A program made the translations under genes and the position numbers. The notes below the pieces were generated by a model. That model worked only from the letters and a program-made list of their open reading frames with translations. It searched no databases and was not told the origin of the DNA. A DNA stretch of 64,000 nucleotides from Cryobacterium levicorallinum (lineage in GTDB: Bacteria > Actinomycetota > Actinomycetes > Actinomycetales > Microbacteriaceae). Positions 18,133 through 26,745 of the stretch are shown here, piece by piece. Where the stretch lies: NCBI RefSeq assembly GCF_004402405.1, contig NZ_SOFE01000014.1, positions 310,001 through 374,000 on the forward strand, given 5' to 3'. How positions within the stretch are numbered: position 1 is the first letter of the stretch; every line of letters starts with the position of its first letter.

Positions 18133-18236
18133 CGCTTGCGCCGAGCCGTGAGTTTCATACCCCTTCAAACGCTTCCACGCGTTGAGACCCACGGGACGGC
18201 GGGTTGACCGTGGCGCATGAGTGTATCTGGGTTCGT

Positions 18237-19058
18237 TCAGGTGTTGAGCGCATGGAAGCCTTCCAGAAAGCCGAGAAAGGAACTCAGGCCGACGACGACG
18301 GTCAACGTGGTCAGCACCGCGGCGGCCATGGCCCAGTCGGTGCGGGTGAGGGGAATACGCCGCCAGGTGCTGCGCGGGGTCAGGCCGAGGCCGCGCGACT
18401 CGAGGGATTGCGCCATCCGCTCGCCCTTGCGAATCGATAGCACCAGCAGGGCGAAGGCTGCCCGACCGTATTGACGGAGGCCGCGAGGCGGCTTGCCATG
18501 GGGGCGGAGGGGAGCGCGCACCGCGTGTGCCTGGCGGATGGTCTGCCACTCGCGCGGCAACTCTTCGAGCATACGGTAGCCGGCGAGCACGGCGTAGGTG
18601 AGGCGGGAGCCGAGCCGGGCGTGCTGGTGCAGGCTGGTCATGAGGGCCACGCCGTCGGTCGAGAGCACAAAGCCGATCGAGAGCACGCCGATGACGAGGG
18701 TGCGCAGGGCGAGGGCAGCCCCCACGAGCAGTCCCTCGGTGGTGATCCGCAGCACCCCGGACTGCCAGAGTACGTCCCCCGGCCGGCTGAGCGCGTTCAC
18801 GATCAGAAGGCCGAGAGCAAATGCCAGAAATGGAATATGTGCGAGAACGAATACTTTCACAGGAATGCGAGCCGTGACAGCGACCGCGCCGAGAGCGAGC
18901 AGGTACAGCACCAGTGGCGTGATCGGATCGAAAACAAACATCAGCACGAGGGAGACGACGAACAGAAGCGCGAGTTTGACGGTCGGGTTGCGCCTGGCTA
19001 GGGCGCTGACGGGCCGTCGTGTCGGGGGAGCATCGATGTCGATGAGTTGAGCAGTCAT
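18237..19058 (-). CDS. ykoC: ECF transporter transmembrane T component (YkoC/EcfT)
   Basis: A 273-residue membrane protein with about five to six helices. Two coupling-helix motifs of EcfT are seen: the IRQAHAVRAP segment and AQSLESRGLG near residue 220. It couples the ATPases to the substrate-binding S component. The ATG overlaps the TGA of the ATPase gene (ATGA). In a ykoFEDC context, this importer brings in hydroxymethylpyrimidine or thiamine. The start was set by that overlap. Confidence 0.88.
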   Translation of the reverse strand: MTAQLIDIDAPPTRRPVSALARRNPTVKLALLFVVSLVLMFVFDPITPLVLYLLALGAVAVTARIPVKVFVLAHIPFLAFALGLLIVNALSRPGDVLWQSGVLRITTEGLLVGAALALRTLVIGVLSIGFVLSTDGVALMTSLHQHARLGSRLTYAVLAGYRMLEELPREWQTIRQAHAVRAPLRPHGKPPRGLRQYGRAAFALLVLSIRKGERMAQSLESRGLGLTPRSTWRRIPLTRTDWAMAAAVLTTLTVVVGLSSFLGFLEGFHALNT

Positions 19059-20719
19059 GTCGTCGCGCCCACGGCAGCGTCGAGCTGACCCAGCACGCGG
19101 CGAATCCGCGCGTCAGAATCGAATTCCTTGAGCAGGTGCCGAATCAGCGTGGGCAGCTCGAGCCCGGCCTGCTTCAGTACCTCGTCCCACCGCAACACCT
19201 CGAACACGGGCCCGTCGGCGATCACCGTATGGTCGGCCAGCACGATCACCCGGTCGGCGAGGGTTGCCACGGTTCGCAGATCATGACTGGAGAAAAGGAT
19301 GCTGCGGCCCGCGTCGGCCGCCTGGCCGAGCGCTGCCAGGGTGGCGATGGTGTCCCGGCGATCGAGGCCGAAGGTGGGTTCGTCGGCGAGCAGCACCGGC
19401 CGATCGTGCGCGAGCATGGCGGCGACGCTGAGCCGCCGCTTCTCGCCGCCGCTCAGTCGATACGGGCTTTGATCGGCGAGGTGGGTCAACCGGTGCCGGT
19501 GCAAAATGGCCTGAAGCTCGTCATCGCTCAGGCTCGGCAGCCCATGCCGAATCTCGCCGCGCACGGTGTGCTCGACGAATTGGTGCTCGGCATTCTGAAA
19601 GATCATGCCGGGTCGGGCGCCGGTCACGGTGCCGACCGATGGCCGGTGCAATCCCGCCAAGGTCAGCAGCAACGAGGTTTTGCCCGTTCCATTGCCGCCG
19701 AGCAGGGCCACGATTTCGCCGCCCCGCAGGGTGAGGCTGACGCCGGCGAGAACCGTTGTGGCGGTCCCGTTCGGCGCGCCAACCCCGCGATCAATGACCA
19801 CATCCGTGGCGGTCAGAACGATCCGGCCGAAGTCCTGCCGTCGCCCCAAGGCTCCGGCCGGCTCGCCGAGTGACCGGAGGCCGGCGCGCACGCCCGCTTC
19901 GCCGAGCCCGCCGGCGCACCCGGTCACGGCAAGCAATTCGGTTTCGAGCGGAAGCCAGCATCCGTTTTGATTGAGCGAGCGCCCATGCTGGGCGAGCACG
20001 TCGACCGTGGGGCCATCGGCAATGACGGTTCCGGCCTCGCCGAGCACGAGTGCGCGTGGCGGCAGCCCGGCGATTCCCGCCGTGCCCGTGAACTCGTCGA
20101 TGCGGTGTTCGACCAGCACGACGGCCGGCCGGTAGGTGTCGACGGCCGAACGGATGGCGCGGCGCACGGCGCCCAAGCCCGCCGCGTCGAGCATCGAGGT
20201 GGGTTCGTCCAGCAGGAGCACGGCCGGTTCGGCGATGAGGGTGGCGGCGAGGGCCACGCGCTGGCCTTCGCCGCCGGACAGCTGCCCGGTCGACCGATGT
20301 CGCAGCATCCGTGCCTGAACAGCGTCAAGGGCGCGATCGATGCGCGCCGAGATAAGTGCCGGGTCGACACCGCGGTTTTCGAGCGGCAAGGCAAGCTCCT
20401 GTTCGACGTCGGGCAGACAGACCGACGACGCGGGGTCCTGCGCGACCACGCCGACGAGCCGGGACAGCTCGACGACGGAGGTTTCGATGCTGAGCGTCCC
20501 TCCCATGCGCACACTGCCGCCGAGCGAGGCTACGACCGAATGCGGAATGACGCCGGTGATGGTCTGCAACAGGGTGGATTTGCCCGAACCGGAGGCGCCG
20601 AACACGATGAGCTGCTCGCCCGGCGCGAGGCGCACCGACACGTCGCTGAGCACGGCCTCGGGCCGACGCGGGAATCGCACCGACACGTCCTGCAGTGTCA
20701 GGATGTCGGTCTCAGGCAC
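19055..20719 (-). CDS. ykoD: ECF transporter fused double ATPase (YkoD type)
   Basis: About 554 residues with two ABC ATPase domains. The first has GASGSGKST, LSGGEGQRVALA and LLLDEPTSMLD; the second has GGNGTGKTS, LSGGEKRRLSVA and LLADEPTFGLD. This tandem form replaces separate EcfA and EcfA' subunits. I place the start at the GTG at 20719, which overlaps the ykoE stop by 8 nt and begins right before the first strand (ETDILTLQDVSV). An upstream ATG (20779) would add 20 non-conserved residues encoded inside ykoE. Confidence 0.87.
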   Translation of the reverse strand: MPETDILTLQDVSVRFPRRPEAVLSDVSVRLAPGEQLIVFGASGSGKSTLLQTITGVIPHSVVASLGGSVRMGGTLSIETSVVELSRLVGVVAQDPASSVCLPDVEQELALPLENRGVDPALISARIDRALDAVQARMLRHRSTGQLSGGEGQRVALAATLIAEPAVLLLDEPTSMLDAAGLGAVRRAIRSAVDTYRPAVVLVEHRIDEFTGTAGIAGLPPRALVLGEAGTVIADGPTVDVLAQHGRSLNQNGCWLPLETELLAVTGCAGGLGEAGVRAGLRSLGEPAGALGRRQDFGRIVLTATDVVIDRGVGAPNGTATTVLAGVSLTLRGGEIVALLGGNGTGKTSLLLTLAGLHRPSVGTVTGARPGMIFQNAEHQFVEHTVRGEIRHGLPSLSDDELQAILHRHRLTHLADQSPYRLSGGEKRRLSVAAMLAHDRPVLLADEPTFGLDRRDTIATLAALGQAADAGRSILFSSHDLRTVATLADRVIVLADHTVIADGPVFEVLRWDEVLKQAGLELPTLIRHLLKEFDSDARIRRVLGQLDAAVGATT

Positions 20720-21311
20720 GGGCGAGGCGATCGCGGCCGATCGCGAAGTTGTCGACGACGCCGGTTTTGTCGAGGGCATCGACGATGAGTTTGGCCAGCA
20801 GCCCGCCGAGAAACACGCCGGAGATCAGCTGAATAGCGAGGCGCAGCAGAAAGATCTCCTGGCCGTACCAGCCGGAGCGAAATGCCGAGTAGAAGAACAC
20901 CAGCCCGGCGCCGAGCAGCCCCGAAAGTGCGTAGGTCAGCCAGCTGTAGTTGCGGTAGCGAGTGAGGGCGAACGGAATCTCGCTGCCCGCGCCTTGAATG
21001 GCGGCGGCGACGAAGAGCAGCGGCCCGACCATGGAGCCGAGAAAGACGACCTCGATCACCGACGCGATAACCTCCGCAAAGATGCCGGCGAACGGCCGTC
21101 GCACGATGGCGATCGCGATCGGGGCGACGAGCAGCCAGGAGCCGAGCAGAAAGTGCTGCGCGAGGTCGCCGGCCGGACCCATCGTGATCGACAGGGCGGT
21201 CCAGGCCTGCACGAATATCCAGTACAGAAAGCCGAACACGACACCGAGCACGACGACAAGCACGAGGTCTTTGAGGCTCCAGTGCCTTTTCTTGGCGGAT
21301 GCTGTGGGCAT
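20712..21311 (-). CDS. ykoE: ECF transporter S component, YkoE family (thiamine/HMP)
   Basis: A 199-residue membrane protein with about six helices and typical YkoE features: LKDLVLVVVLGVVFGFLYW at the N-terminus, the GP-LLFVAAAIQGAGSEIPFAL segment, and a charged tail. YkoE is the substrate-specificity unit for hydroxymethylpyrimidine or thiamine precursors, agreeing with ykoF upstream and the TPP riboswitch. The ATG at 21311 has a purine-rich AGAAAG upstream; an ATG at 21344 overlapping the ykoF stop is the alternative. Confidence 0.87.
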   Translation of the reverse strand: MPTASAKKRHWSLKDLVLVVVLGVVFGFLYWIFVQAWTALSITMGPAGDLAQHFLLGSWLLVAPIAIAIVRRPFAGIFAEVIASVIEVVFLGSMVGPLLFVAAAIQGAGSEIPFALTRYRNYSWLTYALSGLLGAGLVFFYSAFRSGWYGQEIFLLRLAIQLISGVFLGGLLAKLIVDALDKTGVVDNFAIGRDRLARA

Positions 21312-21333
21312 GGCTGTTTCTTTCTGGTCGGCG

Positions 21334-21969
21334 TCAGGACGCATGGGAGTTCAGGCTCGGGCTGTTGAGGGACAGGGTCGCGTGCGTCGCCACGTGCTGC
21401 ACCGTTCGGCCGGCCACGATCCAGCCGGCGGCGATGACCTGCAGCACGAGGGCGAGGTCGCCCTCGAGCCGGGTGACGAAGTGCTCGCTGTGTACCGTGA
21501 GCCCGGAGGCCTTGGCGGTCTCGATCGCGGCGTAGATGTCGCGCATGTGATCGGCTGAAGCAGAACCGGTGCCGTCATCCAGTGGATACAGTGCCCATTC
21601 TGCGACGGCGTGTACGCCGGTGGGGGTGAGGTTCACGACCTCGGCGAACAGCCCGCCGGTGGGTGGCAGCGTGCAGGTGACTTCGCCGGGGCAGCCGCGG
21701 GAGAATTGCACGGTTGCCGTGACGTGGGCTCCGCTGCGGCTCGCACCGGCGACGACCTGGCTGACGTAGCGCAGCAGGTCGGGTTCGGCGCCGGACAGGT
21801 AGGTGCTGACGACGCCGGTTTGAAGTGCGAGCCCGGTCGAATCTGCCTGCTGGAGCGCGTCGAGAATGACGGCGGCGTAGTCGTCGCGCATGACGGCGAG
21901 GGTGAGGCGCGCGCCAATGCCGAATTCCGCCGGTGTGGCTGTGAAGGTTTCTGGAATGATCGTGCCCAT
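21334..21969 (-). CDS. ykoF: YkoF family thiamine/hydroxymethylpyrimidine-binding protein
   Basis: A 211-residue protein made of two similar halves (AEFGIGARLTLAVMRDDYAAVILDAL and HMRDIYAAIETAK plus HVTATVQFSRGCPG), as in the Bacillus YkoF dimer that binds thiamine and HMP. There is no signal peptide, so it acts in the cytoplasm. It is the first gene after the TPP riboswitch. Its start codon lies at the base of a 7-bp hairpin (CGTGCCC/GGGCACG, 21961-21987), whose loop contains the Shine-Dalgarno-like GAAAG. Confidence 0.87.
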   Translation of the reverse strand: MGTIIPETFTATPAEFGIGARLTLAVMRDDYAAVILDALQQADSTGLALQTGVVSTYLSGAEPDLLRYVSQVVAGASRSGAHVTATVQFSRGCPGEVTCTLPPTGGLFAEVVNLTPTGVHAVAEWALYPLDDGTGSASADHMRDIYAAIETAKASGLTVHSEHFVTRLEGDLALVLQVIAAGWIVAGRTVQHVATHATLSLNSPSLNSHAS

Positions 21970-21999
21970 TTCTTTCGTGGGGGCACGGGAAAGACGAGT

Positions 22000-22090
22000 C
22001 AGCCTCCCTGCGCTGGCATGATCCAGATCAGGTTCGACGGTCGAAGCCTCTGCAGCTTCCTCTCAGCCCGATTAATCGGACTCCCGTGTT
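22000..22090 (-). promoter_or_regulatory. TPP (thiamine pyrophosphate) riboswitch
   Basis: Read on the minus strand the segment starts ACGGGAGTCCG, contains CGGGCTGAGAGG and then GACC..GAACCTGATCTGGATCATGCCAGCGCAGGGAGG. These are the conserved P1/P3 and P2/P4/P5 elements of the THI box (CTGAGA and ACCTGAT..GG.TAATGCCAGCG..GGGA). It precedes ykoF by 30 nt and should shut off the operon when thiamine pyrophosphate is abundant. No intrinsic terminator follows; control is more likely at translation initiation. Confidence 0.93.
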
Positions 22091-22151
22091 GATACAACGA
22101 AAGTATGGCATGCCGTGGCCGGGTCGCGGGTGCCGAGGCTGGCCCCCTGCA

Positions 22152-22236
22152 GCCGCCACCGACACACCACTGGAGGTTGGGCAGCACGTGCAGCAATTGT
22201 TCCAGCGCCTGATCGACCAGGGCCAGGGCGGCAATG
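22152..22236 (+). pseudogene. Remnant of an mmsB-like gene (C-terminal fragment)
   Basis: About 28 codons read AAATDTPLEVGQHVQQLFQR and LIDQGQGG, nearly the same as residues near the C-terminus of the intact mmsB (ATDTPLEIGKHVAELFQRLVDQGQGG). Similarity ends abruptly after the GGCAA codons and no start or dehydrogenase core is present, so this is a decayed duplicate or recombination scar beside the ykoF riboswitch. Confidence 0.6.
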
Positions 22237-22355
22237 TGTGTGACGACACCTGTGCCGGTCGGCGACGGCGTACTGTGCCCCGCCGTGTCGCTAGCCCGCG
22301 ATGATGAGGATGCTTGCGGCGATCACGCTCCGGGCACGATTTGTGCACGACGGTG

Positions 22356-23366
22356 TTATTCGTTCGGATACCGTAGACCGATCTTTGCCCGGATGGCATC
22401 CATCGTGCGCATGACCGTCACCGATTCCTCGGGAATGATCAGGGGGCTACCGTGATTGCCGTCTCGGATGACGCGTTCCACTTCGGCCGCTTGAAACTGC
22501 ATGCCACGTCCGGATACTGCCTGGTCATAGACGTCGACAAGTGAATTCCTTGCGTCGTAAAGCGACACCGTGGTTGGTGCGTACCAGGTGTCCGCGATTT
22601 CGATGCGGCCCTCGGTGCCAAGGATTGTGGCTCGGTTAGGGCCTCGCGTCTCGAGTGATGAGAACGATGTCGACATCGCGCCGTTCTCGTGCGTGAGGAT
22701 CGTCGCGACCGACGCGTCAACTCCTGATCGGGTGAACGTTGCGTGAGCGTCGATGTCGACGGGGGCACCAAGGATATCGTGCGCGAAGGAAACAGGGTAG
22801 ATACCGAGGTCCAGGAGCGCACCGCCGGCTAGATAGGGGTTGTTGATGCGGTGAGTGTCTTCACGAGGAAGGTTCTGCGTGTGGTCGGCGTGGAGGGAAC
22901 GGATCTCCCCGAGGCGGCCCGCCGCGATCAAGTTGCGCACGTGTGCCATGTGCGGGAGGAACCGCGTCCACATGGCCTCGACCACGACGAGGCCCATTTG
23001 CAGGCCGAGTTCGACGACGGTGGAAGCCTGGGCTTCCGTGAGAGTAAACGACTTCTCGACGAGGATGTGTTTGCCGTGTTCGAGCGCGAGCGTTGCGTTT
23101 TCGGAGTGCAGGTTGTGTGGCGTTGCGATGTAAATCACGTCGACGTTCGGGTCGGTAGCGAGGTCCTCATACGAACCATGGGCCTGGGGAATCCCATGGG
23201 TTGCCGCGAAAGCCTCGGCTGACGCGAGAGAACGCGACCCGACGGCCGCCACCCGGTGGCCGTGGGCGATCAGGTCTCTCGTGAACGCTCCGGCGACGCC
23301 CCCCGTTGCGAGGATCCCCCAGCCAATCATCCCGTCAGATCGTGGGAACGGGTCCCTCATGCTCAC
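22356..23366 (-). CDS. Gfo/Idh/MocA family oxidoreductase
   Basis: A 336-residue NAD(P)-dependent sugar dehydrogenase family member. The Rossmann motif is GWGILATGGVAGAF near the N-terminus; the catalytic segment is VLVEKSFTLTEAQA (EKP-like, here EKS) and the helix has GGALLDLGIYPVSFA. These enzymes oxidise or reduce cyclic polyols and sugars. The GTG start overlaps the TGA of the preceding MDR gene (GTGA), so it is the third gene of the alpha-galactosidase operon. It may convert a released sugar or keto-sugar. An ATG two codons later is also possible. Confidence 0.85.
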   Translation of the reverse strand: MSMRDPFPRSDGMIGWGILATGGVAGAFTRDLIAHGHRVAAVGSRSLASAEAFAATHGIPQAHGSYEDLATDPNVDVIYIATPHNLHSENATLALEHGKHILVEKSFTLTEAQASTVVELGLQMGLVVVEAMWTRFLPHMAHVRNLIAAGRLGEIRSLHADHTQNLPREDTHRINNPYLAGGALLDLGIYPVSFAHDILGAPVDIDAHATFTRSGVDASVATILTHENGAMSTSFSSLETRGPNRATILGTEGRIEIADTWYAPTTVSLYDARNSLVDVYDQAVSGRGMQFQAAEVERVIRDGNHGSPLIIPEESVTVMRTMDAIRAKIGLRYPNE

Positions 23367-24409
23367 GGCGCCGTCCGGTAATCGAGGACTACTTGCAGCG
23401 CGGCCTCTGGCGACGCGTCGAGCATCGTGAAGGCGGCAGGAGCGTCTTCCGCTGGCATCGTATGCGTAATGAGCGAGGTGACGTCGAGTTGGCCGTCGCT
23501 CACCAGTCGGAGCGCCGTAGTTGACATGCGCAACTCGTTCCAGCGGTGCTGAAGCGTTGGTGAGACACCGGAAATCTGGGATCCGATGATGGAGATGCGG
23601 TTGTGGTGAAATTCGTTGCCGAGGTGAACGGGGGTCGCAGCGCCCTGAAAAAACCCTCCGACAACAACGCGCGAGCTGTAGGCCGCGGTGCGTACGGCCT
23701 CTTGAAGTGCATGGTAACTGCCACTCATTTCGATAACCACATCGGCCCCACGATTTTCCGTGAGCTCACGGACTCGCTCGGCGACGTCGTCGGCGGCCGG
23801 GTCAAGCGTGAGGGAGGCGCCGAGGCGCTCGGCGAGTTCTCGGCGCCCCGGGAGCAGGTCGACGGAGACCACGCGCCCTCCGTTGAGCCGAGCGAGTTGT
23901 GCCACGATTTGTCCGGGAACGCCGGCTCCGAAGACGACAACGGTCTCGCCGACGTGTATGTCGGCGTCGAGTACGGCATTGAGAGCGATCGCTCCGATCT
24001 TCGCAAAGATGCCTGCGACTGGATCGAGTCCGTCCGGCATAAGGCGGTCCATGACCCACGTCATGGGGCGGACGACGGAGGACCGGTGGCCCCACGTTCC
24101 CCAGACGACGCGGCCAATCAGCCCCGCGTCCACGCCGTCGCCGACCTCTGTGATGGTGCCAACCTCTTCATAACCCCAGGCATCGAGCGGGTAGGAGTGC
24201 GTCGAGTCGCCCGGTACGAACAACCGGCGGCGAGCATCCCATTCGCTGTTCAGGTACGGGTTGCTGCCGCGGTATGCGGTGAGCTCCGTGCCGGCGGAAA
24301 TGCCGGAATACATGGTTTCGAGGCGCACCTCGCCGGCGCCAACGGGAGCGTCCTCAAAGTCGATGACTTCTGCCAGGCCGGGTGAAGTAAAACGAACGAG
24401 CCGTCCCAT
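23363..24409 (-). CDS. Medium-chain dehydrogenase/reductase family protein lacking zinc ligands
   Basis: A 348-residue GroES-like plus Rossmann protein (VVVFGAGVPGQIVAQLARL is the dinucleotide fold). The catalytic zinc cysteine position reads GISAGTEL instead of GICGTD, and the usual GHE reads GYEEVG, so zinc ligands are lost. The four-cysteine structural zinc loop is also absent. It resembles the group of zinc-independent MDR proteins encoded beside Gfo/Idh/MocA enzymes. The ATG at 24409 has AAAGGAAC upstream. It lies 2 nt after the alpha-galactosidase gene. Confidence 0.8.
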   Translation of the reverse strand: MGRLVRFTSPGLAEVIDFEDAPVGAGEVRLETMYSGISAGTELTAYRGSNPYLNSEWDARRRLFVPGDSTHSYPLDAWGYEEVGTITEVGDGVDAGLIGRVVWGTWGHRSSVVRPMTWVMDRLMPDGLDPVAGIFAKIGAIALNAVLDADIHVGETVVVFGAGVPGQIVAQLARLNGGRVVSVDLLPGRRELAERLGASLTLDPAADDVAERVRELTENRGADVVIEMSGSYHALQEAVRTAAYSSRVVVGGFFQGAATPVHLGNEFHHNRISIIGSQISGVSPTLQHRWNELRMSTTALRLVSDGQLDVTSLITHTMPAEDAPAAFTMLDASPEAALQVVLDYRTAP

Positions 24410-24411
24410 GT

Positions 24412-26613
24412 TCAGTTCCTTTCGGTTGTGAGGTTGGTGAGTATGTCTGCACGATCGACGGCGACAAGTCTGAAGAGCAGGGCTTGTTCTGGATAGAGCA
24501 TGGGCGCGGGGAGCCCGATGCGGCCGAGGACGCTTCCGGAGAGGGCGATGGGGTCCGTCCACCACGACGGTGCCCCGCCTTTCACTCGCATGAGAGCCGA
24601 AGCGGACAGCTCAATCGGTTCGATGCGGTAGATGGCTTCGTCGCGCAGACCGGGGATTCGGATGCGACCGGGGTGCACAGCCACACTTGTGGCGAGTGCG
24701 ACGAATGAGATGACCGCGCGGTCCTGGTCGGGGGCGACGTAGCCGTGTGCCCAGTACGCCTCATCGGGGTAGTCGCTGTGCACGGCAGTGCCGGTATGGA
24801 TGAGTTCCCGCTCTTGTTTGTAGAGGTCAACCCAGGCCGCGAGCTGGTCAAGTTCCGCGCTTGATGCGTCGCGGAGGTCCCACTCGATCCCAAAATGCCC
24901 AAAAAGCGCCGTGGCCGCGCGGAACGCGAGCGCGTGGGTGCGGTGGGTCGTGTGCGCCGTCGCTGCGCCGACGTGCGACCCCACAAGCTCCGGGGGCAGG
25001 AGCAGCCCCGTCCAGCGTTGGATCTGCTGGCGCTCGAGGGCGTCAATGCAGTCGCTCGCCCACACGCGCTGCGTGCGCTCGAGCACAGCGAGGTCGACTC
25101 GACCACCGCCGGAGGAGCACGACTCGATCTCAAGTCCTGAATGTCGCCGATGCAACTCGTCCATGAGCGCGTACGTCGCGAGGGTCTGCGCGTGAACGCG
25201 TGGAGTGCCTGTCACGCGATCACCAGCTTCCACGAGGTCGCGGTTGTGGTCCCACTTGATGTAGTCGATGTCGTACTCGTTTACCAGGGCACTTATCGAC
25301 TCAAGAATGTAGTCGAACGCCGCAGGGATCGTGAGGTTGAGTACCTGCTGCGAGCGGCCCGCGATGGGGAGTCTGTCTCCCGGCGCGAGAATCCATTCAG
25401 GGTGCGCTCGGGCGACGTCTGAGTCCTCGTTGATCATCTCAGGTTCAAACCAGAGCCCGAACTGCATACCGAGGGAGCGCACGACCGTGACGAGGGGGCC
25501 GAGTCCGTCCGGCCAGACGTCGCGGTCGACTTGCCAGTCGCCGAGCCCTGCTCGATCGTGGCGGCGGTGAGTGAACCAGCCGTCGTCGAGGACGAATCGC
25601 TCCACGCCTACGCGTGCACCGAGCTCGGCGAGCGTCGTCAGCGAGTCGAGGTCTTGGTCAAAGTACACGGCCTCCCAGGTGTTGAGGACAACCGGCCGGG
25701 GGCTCACCGGGTGCGACGCTCTTCCACGAAGATGCTCGTGGAACGACGCGGCGATGTCATCAAGGCCGTTCCCATACGCCGCGTATATTGCCGGCGACGA
25801 ATAGGAGGCACCCGGCTTGAGGATCATTTCGCCGGGCAGAAGAAGTTCACCGCCGCCGAGCACACGCGATCCGGTGATTCCGAGCTCGGCGAAGGTGGCG
25901 TGATTGCCGCTCCAGGCAGTGTGAACTGCCCATACCGCGCCGGAGCGGAAGCCGAAGCCCGGTGTGCCGGCTGCGAGAAGGATGCTCGAGTCCGAGCCAG
26001 TGCGACCGCGCCGTCCTTCCCGGAGATGCGTGCCGACCACGAAGGGATGGCGTTGGGGAGTGCGCTCTCGGAGGTGCCGACCCGCGAAGTCGAGGAGCTC
26101 GCCGGCTTCGGCCGGGACAGGGAGAACGACGCGGAGCGCGTCGACCGAGTAATCGCTGTCCTGTGCGATATTCGTCAAGCGCGCCTCGAGACGGAGCAGC
26201 CCGGACGGCAGGAGCGTAATCGTGGTTGTGAGCTGCAACTCAGCGACGGTATCGGTTGCCTCGGCCACGAGGGATTGAATCGTGCCAGCCGATCCGTCGA
26301 TGCGCCAGCTCGACGCGGTGAACGCCGTCGAGAAGGATGTGCCACTTCGATGCCCCTCCAGACCGGGGGTTCCCATCCATCCCGCTGATTGCTCGGGGAG
26401 CAGTGTCGGCGACCGGCGGGACTCAAGCAGATCGGCCCCACCCTGGGTCTCGGCGAGGGAGCGGAGGAAGGCCTGGTCGGTAGAGGTCGCAGCGAAGGGA
26501 GCGCCCCAATGGAGGATGCGCGGAATGCCGGAGGACACGTCGATCGTTACGCACGTTCCGCTGGCCTCGAGCGTGACCAGCTGCGCCACGTCTACTGCCG
26601 TCGATACACTCAT
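24412..26613 (-). CDS. Alpha-galactosidase, glycoside hydrolase family 36
   Basis: A 733-residue GH36 enzyme with the N-terminal beta-sandwich, TIM barrel and C-terminal domain. The nucleophile is D455 in YIKWDHNRD and the acid/base D521 in ASDCIDALERQQIQ; RFVLDDGWF and LWFEPEMIN are barrel hallmarks. It cleaves terminal alpha-galactosides such as melibiose or raffinose. No signal peptide, so it acts on imported oligosaccharide, consistent with the ABC importer at 29.4-32.5 kb. AAAGGGGG precedes the ATG. It is the first gene of an operon controlled by the divergent ROK protein (inference). Confidence 0.93.
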   Translation of the reverse strand: MSVSTAVDVAQLVTLEASGTCVTIDVSSGIPRILHWGAPFAATSTDQAFLRSLAETQGGADLLESRRSPTLLPEQSAGWMGTPGLEGHRSGTSFSTAFTASSWRIDGSAGTIQSLVAEATDTVAELQLTTTITLLPSGLLRLEARLTNIAQDSDYSVDALRVVLPVPAEAGELLDFAGRHLRERTPQRHPFVVGTHLREGRRGRTGSDSSILLAAGTPGFGFRSGAVWAVHTAWSGNHATFAELGITGSRVLGGGELLLPGEMILKPGASYSSPAIYAAYGNGLDDIAASFHEHLRGRASHPVSPRPVVLNTWEAVYFDQDLDSLTTLAELGARVGVERFVLDDGWFTHRRHDRAGLGDWQVDRDVWPDGLGPLVTVVRSLGMQFGLWFEPEMINEDSDVARAHPEWILAPGDRLPIAGRSQQVLNLTIPAAFDYILESISALVNEYDIDYIKWDHNRDLVEAGDRVTGTPRVHAQTLATYALMDELHRRHSGLEIESCSSGGGRVDLAVLERTQRVWASDCIDALERQQIQRWTGLLLPPELVGSHVGAATAHTTHRTHALAFRAATALFGHFGIEWDLRDASSAELDQLAAWVDLYKQERELIHTGTAVHSDYPDEAYWAHGYVAPDQDRAVISFVALATSVAVHPGRIRIPGLRDEAIYRIEPIELSASALMRVKGGAPSWWTDPIALSGSVLGRIGLPAPMLYPEQALLFRLVAVDRADILTNLTTERN

Positions 26614-26634
26614 CCGTGCCCCCTTTTCACTCTT

Positions 26635-26690
26635 TTAGATTCCATGCTGAAACTATTAAACCAAAGTATGGCATACTCAAACGGCGCAAT
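26635..26690. promoter_or_regulatory. Divergent control region: promoter and putative operators for the alpha-galactosidase/ROK genes
   Basis: On the minus strand TTGAGT and TAATAG, 16 nt apart, could be the promoter of the galactosidase operon. The region holds AAACTAT (26650-26656), one half of the dyad ATAGTTT-N7-AAACTAT seen upstream of the sugar ABC operon, with a weaker left half. Next to it is a perfect 13-bp palindrome AGTATGGCATACT (26665-26677) that overlaps the promoter spacer. Confidence 0.5.
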
Positions 26691-26745
26691 CACGGCCGCC
26701 TAAGTGGCAAGTTGGATAATTCTTGAAGAAGATCGGAGTTTGGCG

